Shown here piece after piece: positions 58,041-64,000 of a stretch of 64,000 bases of DNA. The DNA lies in contig NC_054706.1 of assembly GCF_016097555.1 (NCBI RefSeq), forward strand, positions 52,363,590 to 52,427,589. The letters are read 5' to 3'. Numbering within the stretch: position 1 is the stretch's first letter; every line of letters begins with the position of its first letter. The notes below the pieces were generated by a model. That model saw only the letters and a list, made by a program, of their open reading frames with translations. It did no database searches and was not told the origin of the DNA. This DNA is from Gigantopelta aegis. Its lineage: Eukaryota > Mollusca > Gastropoda > Neomphalida > Peltospiridae. The translations under genes were made by a program, and so were the position numbers.

Positions 58041-58825
58041 TTATACTACAGATTGATGTAGATGGGCATATCTGAAAAGATTATTGTAGGGTGCTCCTTA
58101 AAGATGTTCCATATTAACTTTTCATTTCTTTCATGATCCACAGACTAAAAACTATATGTAGACAAATGACTTGTTTTTAAAACAGAAAATCATTTACAAT
58201 GTTTCTCAAGTGTATCTGTACAGCAGAACACTTCTCACAAGTAGAATCTATGATGCACCTCTGGCAAGAAGTAAACGGTTTAGTGAGACCCCAGTTCCTG
58301 TACTTTCAGCACCATGCAGTTTTATTACTTTTCATGTATGTATTGGCAGCCTGCGTACTGAACCTTTAATTATCAACTGCCAAGCAAATTGCAGGGGACT
58401 TTCCCAGAAAAGAAATGGGTTAAATATAGGGTTCAAGTTTTTAAAAAATCATACAGTAATGATAAGATTGATCAATTTTGTCAAAAGGTTAACTTAAAAC
58501 AAATTAAAACCTGCGAAACAAATTGGGTATGGCAACATACTCATTTTACCCACTGGCAGAAACCCTGCTGATAAAACATATCTCCAACCATTGGCGGCCA
58601 TATTGCAAACATCACACTGTCACATTCACTACCAAGTACCAGTGTTATACGCTTCATCCTGGTCCATCTTCCAATATGATGCCCATGTTATTTCCTTGCG
58701 AGGAGAAAATGCCAAATCTTTTTCGTTCATATAAATGAAACATTGTCCACACCTCATCTTCTATGTACACAGGGCATATCTTAAAATGTTTTGTTTTCAC
58801 TGAGAGACAATGTATAACAAATGTT
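58041..58825 (-). other. GAR1 3' untranslated region and downstream DNA
   Basis: No further exon. On the minus strand an AATAAA occurs near 58326-58321, a candidate polyadenylation signal about 500 bp after the stop. The proximal UTR is otherwise unremarkable. Confidence 0.4.
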
Positions 58826-59040
58826 TCAGTCAAATGTCTTTCTAGAATTGAAACCACCACCACCTCCAAATCCTCCTCCCCCTCCTTTATATCCACCCCC
58901 ACCCCTGTCTCCTCCCCCACTGCCTCTACCTCGATACCCTCCACCCCTGTCTCCTCCCCTTCCACCCCTGTCCCCTCCTCTTCCACCCCGGAAACCTCCC
59001 CGACCACCACGGTCTCCTCTGAATCCACCACCTCTGCCAC
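58826..59040 (-). CDS. GAR1: GAR1 terminal exon, RGG-rich tail
   Basis: The acceptor TGTTATTTTCAG precedes 59040. The exon completes a Gly codon and encodes about 70 residues of RGG, DRGG and YKGG repeats, ending SRKTFD and TGA (58826-58828). Two other frames are also open across it because of the low complexity. Confidence 0.92.
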
Positions 59041-62000
59041 CTGAAAATAACAAAAGATTACATTAGAAATTATTAAATATTAAAAATCTAAAGTTAAAAG
59101 TTTTTTTTTGTTTAAGGACTTTTTTTTTTTAGAGCACTTTGATTTATTAATCATTGGCTATTGGAAAGAAAGAAGTGTTTTATTTAAGGAAGGAAAGGAA
59201 GGAAATGTTTTATTTTAAACGATGCACTTAACACATTTTATTTAAGATTATATGGCATCAGACATATGCAGAGTATGACAAATATTTTGAAAAGTCACTA
59301 GCCACAGGGCTAGTGGGTTTGTGAAAACCACTAGCCCACCAAGATAAAGCACTAGCCCAAATTCCTGATCAATTATAACTGGATTTTTATATAATTTTTG
59401 TAACAGTACACATTTACGAGTACAACAGTAAAATAAAACAAACACTTAAATCATGTTGTAACTTTCAGTTTTTTGTCGTGTCGTACGTTTGGTCTTTTGT
59501 CAAGTGTGATCCATCGTCATTGTCCCGTTTTCGTTTTTGCTCTCCCCCCGGGGAAAAATAATTGAGCAAACTCTTGTTATCTAAACACACTATCAAAATA
59601 ATTAAATTTAAATGAGGGTATGACAGTGTGACACACGGTAATAGCGGGCTAGTGGTTTTGCGTTTCTCACTAGCCCCAACATAAAAACCACTAGCCACTG
59701 GCGTCGGGCTAGCGGATTTGTCGAACTCTGACATATGGTTAAGGACCACACAGATATATAGAGAGTTAACCTGCTGTCGCCACTTCATGGGCTACTCTTT
59801 TTTTTATTAGCATCAAGGGATTTTTATATGCACCACCCGCAGACAGGATAGTACATACCATAGCCTTTGTTACACCAGTTGTGGAGCACTGGCTGGAACA
59901 AGAAATAGCCCAATGGGGCCACCGACGGATCGATTCTAACCGACTGTGCATCAAGCGAGAGCTTTACCACTGTTTTATTTAACGACACACTCAACACATT
60001 GTAATGATGGGTATATGGAATTGGATATTTGGTTACAGTCCACAAATATAACTAGACAGGAAACCAGGCATGTTATTTGGTATTCTTAAAAAAAAAGCTG
60101 AAAATATTCTATCATACAAAAGCACAGCGATTTCTTTGACTGGTCATCAGTCTTATATTGCGGTACACTGTCTACATGTAAGCGAACAGCCATTAAGAAA
60201 ATGGTTTAGTGGAAGTGCAATAATAAAAAAAACCCTGAAAATAAAGGGAAATGGGATTTTTTTTTATGAAAACATTTTCACGGATTTATTTTATGATAAA
60301 AGATTTTGTTTTTTAAAGCGGGATTCCACTAAAAAGCGGAAGAATCACATGCCTGAAAAACCCACTGCCACTAATCCATGGGCTAATCTTTTTGATTAAT
60401 TAGCAGCAAGGAATCTTTTATATGCACTATCTCACAGACAGGATAGTACATACCACTGCTTTTGTTACACCAGCACACTGGCCGCAATGAGAAATAGCCT
60501 GGCTATTGGATGTCAAACATTTTGTAATTTTGACTCTTAGTCTTCAAGCAAAAACCTATACTTTTTTTCCCCATTAGAAGCAAGGGATCTTTAATATGCA
60601 CTTTCCCAGACAGGACAGCACATACCAAGGCATTTGACATATTAGTAGTGGAGCATTGGTTGGGATGGGAAAAAAGAACATTCACTAAATGGGTCTACCA
60701 AGGAGGTTCGAACCTGCTACCAAATCACTCCAGGTGAGCACTTTACCAACTAAATTAGACCCCGATCTGGCGTTCAATGACTCCCAGCCATTATGTGTTC
60801 AATATTTTCAACTGTAACAAAAAACTAACAAAAGAAAAAAAAGAAAACTTTTGACATCCTGTAGCTGATGATGAATGTGCTCTAGTGGTGTCGTTAAAGA
60901 AAACAAACTTTTTTGTTGGTTTTGGTTAGGTTTTTTATTTGTTTAAAGACACCACTAGAGCACATTGATTAATTAATCATAGGCTATTGGGTGTCAAACA
61001 TTTGGTCATCCAAACATTACCAGCAAGGAATATATGCACTTTCCCCACAGACAGGAAAGCACATACCACAGCCTTTGACCAGTTGTAGTGCACTAGTTGG
61101 AACGAGAAAAAAAACACCAATCAGTTAAATGGATCCACCTCAGGCAAGCACTCAACCGACTGAGCTAAATCCCGCCCCCATATGGCAGTAATAATCTACA
61201 ATAATTAAAAACACTCATACCAAATCCTCTTCCCCCACCTCTTCCTCCTCTGCCACGCCCTCTGTCCCCTGGCTTGAAAACGCCACGCTTTTGTCCTGGG
61301 GGCCTTGGCAGAAACCGCTGTAGTGGGAGCAACTTTTGTGGATCAATAAAAAACTGAAATAGCAAAAAAAAGGGAAAATAAAATTCCATGTACTAATTAT
61401 ATACCATTAAAGGTGCTAACAAAACAATTTCCAAAACCTACAATTGCTATTTTTTTTAAAGGGACCGTCCTCCGTTTCCTGCATTGTAAAATGTTTTAGA
61501 CCAATAAAATCTTTTAACGTCTAAAAATATGCATTAAATATATTTTCTTGTTTAGAATATCAGTGTCTGTATATTCAATGTGTTTCTGGTCATCTTAATA
61601 TTTGTAAGAAGCCCCACCTGGATTTTGTCTTCAAATAATTTTGTATGTTCGTAAAAAAATATGTTAAGAAATAAAATTAAATTTAACCTAGTATAAATAC
61701 TGGAACGATCAGAAACATGTTTAATATACAGCCACTAATATTTTATGCAGTAAAATATATCTGATATGTAATTACAATCATTCAAAAGTCTCTGTTAGTC
61801 GATAACATCTTAAAAATGGCAGCAAACTCGGGACTGTCTCTTTAACACCTCATATGATATATATTATAACATGCCAAATAGAATTTTTAAGTACACCTAT
61901 GATATCACTAGTTATAGTGATATTGTTAGTTATAGATTGCATTTCGCTAAGACTTCCACCTACAGTAAAATTCCTCTCAACCGGAGACCCTTGGGACCAA

Positions 62001-62323
62001 GTAAAACGTCCAGTTTTATGAGGTATCCAGTTTAGAGAGGTTCACTTTTGCAGATATTTAAAAAGGGACCATGAAAAACATCCGGTTTTGAGGGAATTCC
62101 GGTTTACAGAGGGTCCTGTTTTGAGAGGTTTCACTGTATATGAAAATATGTATTTGAAAGAATCATGTAGATTAAATTTGACAAAGTTAACATTTTATTT
62201 TATTCTTTAGAATTATTGCACTTTTGTAATCTTGTTGAAGCACTTACCTTTTTATTATAATTAAATTACTTACTTTTGTACTCTTGTTAAAAGAACTTGC
62301 TTTCATGTCACCAGAAAGCTTCA
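58826..62323 (-). CDS. GAR1: GAR1, H/ACA ribonucleoprotein subunit, last three exons (5' part beyond the window)
   Basis: The exons 62274-62323, 61221-61353 and 58826-59040 (minus strand) join in frame. They encode [17 protein letters not shown], then [20 protein letters not shown], then a long Gly/Arg-rich (RGG) tail ending FNSRKTFD. The central part matches the end of the GAR1 core domain, including the diagnostic [17 protein letters not shown]1 with dyskerin, NOP10 and NHP2 forms H/ACA snoRNPs that pseudouridylate rRNA and snRNA and stabilise telomerase RNA in the nucleolus and Cajal bodies. The N-terminal GAR region and most of the core lie in exons right of the window. Junction phases are consistent throughout. 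Confidence 0.93.
59180..59955 (-). mobile_element. SINE head A plus tail 1 split by a hAT insertion
   Basis: The SINE runs 59180-59268 (tail 1) and 59738-59955 (core and head A, with CACCGACGGATCGATTCTAA). The gap is filled by the hAT-like MITE at 59269-59729. It lies in the last GAR1 intron. Confidence 0.88.
59269..59729. mobile_element. hAT MITE rich in CACTAGCC, nested in a SINE
   Basis: The ends CAGAGTATGACAAAT and ATTTGTCGAACTCT are inverted repeats. GACATATG flanks both (59261-59268 and 59730-59737), an 8-bp duplication as for hAT. Internal CACTAGCC/GGCTAGTGG motifs recur in both orientations. It is 461 bp and noncoding. Confidence 0.88.
59970..60500 (-). mobile_element. SINE tail 1 plus core, split by an insertion
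   Basis: TTTTATTTAACGACACACTC starts the tail at 59981. The sequence breaks at GACAGGAAAC (60063) and resumes at CCCACTGCCACTAATCCATG (60360). The head is lost near 60498. Confidence 0.75.
60065..60355. mobile_element. hAT-like MITE with CAGGCATGT termini, nested in a SINE
   Basis: CAGGCATGT on the left and ACATGCCTG on the right are inverted repeats. The flanks GGAAAC and GAAAAACC agree poorly, so the duplication is degraded. The 109-codon frame across it is not a recognised protein. Confidence 0.65.
60505..60765 (-). mobile_element. SINE, head D plus core plus tail 2
   Basis: The minus strand starts near CGGGGTCTAATTTAGTTGGT and AAAGTGCTCACCTGGAGTG, then AGGTTCGAACCTCC (B-box-like), followed by the core and tail 2. 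The head differs from A, B and C. Confidence 0.75.
60850..60912 (+). mobile_element. SINE tail-2 scrap
   Basis: TTTTGACATCCTGTAGCTGA, then CTCTAGTGGTGTCGTTAAAG. It faces the next SINE tail to tail. Confidence 0.75.
60935..61180 (-). mobile_element. SINE, head D plus core plus tail 2
   Basis: The minus strand starts GGGGGCGGGATTTAGCTCAG, then TCGGTTGAGTGCTTGCC. A canonical B box is not evident. The core and tail 2 follow. The 5' end lies about 40 bp from the GAR1 exon at 61221. Confidence 0.8.
61221..61353 (-). CDS. GAR1: GAR1 penultimate exon: end of the core domain and start of the RGG tail
   Basis: The acceptor TGCTATTTCAG precedes 61353. It encodes [37 protein letters not shown] and RGGGRGF plus one base, and ends at a GTATGAG donor. 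It is the most diagnostic GAR1 segment in the window. Confidence 0.95.
61460..61841. mobile_element. TTAA MITE family 2, complete
   Basis: TTAA flanks both ends (61456-61459 and 61842-61845). The left terminus is AGGGACCGTCCTCCGTTTCC; the right one reads AGAGACAGTCCCGAGTTTGC in reverse complement. It is 382 bp, in a GAR1 intron. Reference copy for 26352 and 17060. Confidence 0.88.
61973..62136. mobile_element. Tc1/mariner-type MITE, 164 bp
   Basis: The left end CAGTAAAATTCCTCTCAACC and the right end (reverse complement CAGTGAAACCTCTCAAAAC) are inverted repeats with TA on both sides. Internal CCGGTTT/AAACCGG-like motifs repeat. It sits about 140 bp from the GAR1 exon at 62274. Confidence 0.85.
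62274..62323 (-). CDS. GAR1: GAR1 internal exon (50 bp) of the core domain
   Basis: The acceptor GTATTTTTCAG precedes 62323 and the donor AAAA|GTAAGT follows 62274. It encodes (V)[16 protein letters not shown], matching the VKLSENMKASSFKK segment of animal GAR1. It begins with two bases of a split codon whose first base lies in an exon beyond the window. Confidence 0.88.
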
Positions 62324-62885
62324 CTGAAAAATACTTTTAACAGTCAAGGAAACAAGCATATATCACAGTACATTAAGTTAAAAATCAGAAAAGTGTGTTT
62401 AAATTTTAACAAAGGTTTAAAAGTTTACACAACATGTTTTCATAGACATTCATCACAATGGATTGGCAATACTATAATAATAACTGCATGCATCTTAAAC
62501 GTAATAAAATCTAACTAATAATATAATATCTAAATCTTCCAAGTATGACAATCTGTCAGTGTCATGTACCAAGCATGAAAACAAAATTTGAAAGGCAGTC
62601 TCTAAAAAGAATTGCATGTAATATTTTCAGTTTTCCTTCAAAACAATGAAAATTTTAAACTACAGGTTTGTAGATAATTCAGGCATGGAAGATACGAGTA
62701 GGCCTACATAGGCATTAAAAGCAGGAATGAAGAAGGAAATGCCCCTCCACCCCAATATTCTTTAAAATTATGCAATACCGAGTTAAAAGTAAAATCAATC
62801 AATTCTGAGAGTACTGCTAAAGCAATTAACATGTCCCCAACAGGCTCAAAAAAAATTTGTTTCTCCTAGTTCAATATCTTGAAGG

Positions 62886-63139
62886 CACAGACCTAGTTTT
62901 AACCCGTAAAAAAAATGGACACTAAGTTTAGTTAATTTACAAACCTGTAACTCATTTGGATAATGTTACAATAGAGTGAAAGAAGACTCAAAGAGTCTGT
63001 AATGTTAAAACAGAAAAACAGACTAGACTTGAATCAATAAACCACTACTTCTCAGACACACGTGCATTTTTAAAAATATGAAAAATGGCTCTAATAGTGA
63101 AAAATATGCTGTAGTGTTTAAAAACTAGGGTCTGTCCCT
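62886..63139. mobile_element. TTAA MITE family 1, shortened copy
   Basis: It shares ACACTAAGTTTAGTTAAT, then TACAAACCTGTAA, CTTCTCAGACACACGTGC and AAAACTAGGGTCTGTCCCTTT with 35066-35432. It has an internal deletion and degenerate TTAA flanks. Confidence 0.8.
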
Positions 63140-63524
63140 TTGAGACGGTGCCAAAAAAAAAGAGCTGAATTTTTTTTTTTTTATATCTCCTAAGTTTAAA
63201 GACCATAACTCTGTTAAAAATAGGTGAATACTATGAAAGTCAAACTTGAATTTTAACAGTACCTGATAAAGGAATACACAAACTTTCAGCTCAATATCTT
63301 GAGGCATAGCGGGGTGGGGGAGGTCAGCGGGGTGGGGAGGTCAGCGGTGGGGAGGTCTAGGACTCTATATGTGGGAAAGAGTTGGGCCTATAGTCCCTTC
63401 CGGTTGGGCCAGTAGGGAACTAATAACTATTAAGTGCTCACACATGTATACATCTGCTGGCATCCTCTTAAGCCAATGTAGCACAATGAGTATTACTAAA
63501 AGAAAAAAACACTACAGTAACACA

Positions 63525-63909
63525 TAGTGCTGAGTGGTATTGAAATTTCAGGTTTGGTCTTGGTATCGGTATTTTGGGGGTGATTTACCTCAGCATCGAT
63601 ACGGTATTCTGTATTACCAATACCAATATTGAGTGGTATTTTCGGTATACCCAGATTTAAATGCATGCCCAAGTTAAGTTTCACACACTAATTTCATCTA
63701 AATAAAATTAAAATTCCATACACAAGACCTTCATCTCTCTCTGCTTTGAGCTATGTTTCATTTTAGATATATTGTTAGTGTTTTACTAAATGGTGGGAAA
63801 CATTCTTTAATACCGAAATTTCTGTATTTTGAGATTTGCTCGGTACAGTAAATCGGTAATGACACGATACCGATACCAAACAGTATATACAGTATACATC
63901 CCAGCTCTA
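63525..63909. mobile_element. hAT MITE, exact 8-bp duplication
   Basis: The ends TAGTGCTGAGTGGTATTG and (reverse complement of the right) TAGAGCTGGGATGTATAC are inverted repeats. GTAACACA flanks both exactly (63517-63524 and 63910-63917). GGTATCGGTA and TACCGATACC motifs recur inside. It is 385 bp. Confidence 0.92.
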
Positions 63910-64000
63910 GTAACACATCCAGTGGTGTAATATCATTACATGTTACCTTTATTTCAGTTATTGGCTTGTGAAGCCTCTTCCAAAAAAGGATACAACTTCT

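Larger units (their letters stand above)
62324..64000 (-). other. GAR1 intron continuing past the window edge
   Basis: It contains the TTAA MITE (62886-63139), GGGGTGGGGAGGTCAGC short repeats (63309-63355) and the hAT MITE (63525-63909). No upstream GAR1 exon could be recognised before the window ends. Confidence 0.6.

Noticed and set aside
58654-59040. Open frames rich in Val/Glu/Gly or Pro/Ser overlapping the last GAR1 exon
   Set aside because: They are shifted or opposite-strand readings of the RGG-coding repeat. Only the RGG frame fits the GAR1 splice phase.
63949-64000. Possible upstream GAR1 exon with a GTAACA donor at the window edge
   Set aside because: The frame required by the 62274-62323 exon contains a stop and the sequence does not resemble the expected GAR1 segment.
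1-64000. LTR, retroviral, Polinton-type or other virus-like elements
   Set aside because: No paired LTRs and no recognisable polymerase, integrase, capsid or envelope segment were found, so none is claimed.
1-64000. CRISPR arrays, bacterial operons or riboswitches
   Set aside because: The direct repeats found are microsatellites, minisatellites or transposons, and the genes are intron-bearing animal genes.

Overview
This window is AT-rich animal nuclear DNA, most likely from a mollusc and probably a marine gastropod. The inference rests on intron-bearing genes in a sea of tRNA-derived SINEs whose modules resemble those of gastropod genomes, plus MITEs and long CT, TA, CA and C tracts. The species cannot be named from the sequence. 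Nothing bacterial or organellar is present, and I recognise no LTR, retroviral or Polinton-type element.

Four protein-coding loci can be supported. (1) 15512-20277 (+) encodes a 653-residue PH-RhoGAP-coiled-coil protein of the ARHGAP22/24/25 family. Its four coding exons join in frame and the arginine finger falls on the last splice junction. (2) 40887-41147 (-) is an intronless 86-codon orphan ORF. It has a TATA box about 50 bp upstream of its ATG and a histone-type 3' stem-loop (GGCCCTTTTAAGGGCC then ACCA) 12 nt after the stop. (3) Two exons on the minus strand (52220-52241 and 44910-45070) join in frame to a 60-residue Gly/Lys/His/Cys-rich protein that starts MGCGGSK, a dual-acylation type N terminus. 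(4) The last three exons of GAR1, the H/ACA snoRNP subunit, lie at 58826-62323 (-); its 5' exons lie beyond the right edge.

Layout: 0.5-15.4 kb is transposon-rich, with TA-flanked MITEs, a pogo/Tigger-like element and two copies of a TTAA-flanked element of about 1.2 kb. The second copy holds several nested insertions and ends about 100 bp before the ARHGAP exon. 15.5-20.9 kb is the ARHGAP gene. 21-40.6 kb is repeats only: SINEs, Tigger and hAT copies, hairpin elements and tandem arrays. 40.8-41.2 kb is the histone-like orphan gene. 44.9-52.3 kb is the small acylated-protein gene, whose 7.1 kb intron carries a 2.2 kb long-TIR element and several SINEs. 52.6-58 kb is microsatellites, SINEs and tandem repeats. 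58.8 kb to the end is GAR1 with repeat-filled introns.

The genes have no evident functional link: cytoskeletal GTPase signalling, ribosome/telomerase RNP assembly and two orphan proteins. The three minus-strand genes (orphan, acylated protein, GAR1) share orientation over 40.9-64 kb, but nothing suggests an operon. The main structural theme is a modular set of SINEs in which several tRNA-like heads, a shared core and two 3' tails occur in different combinations.
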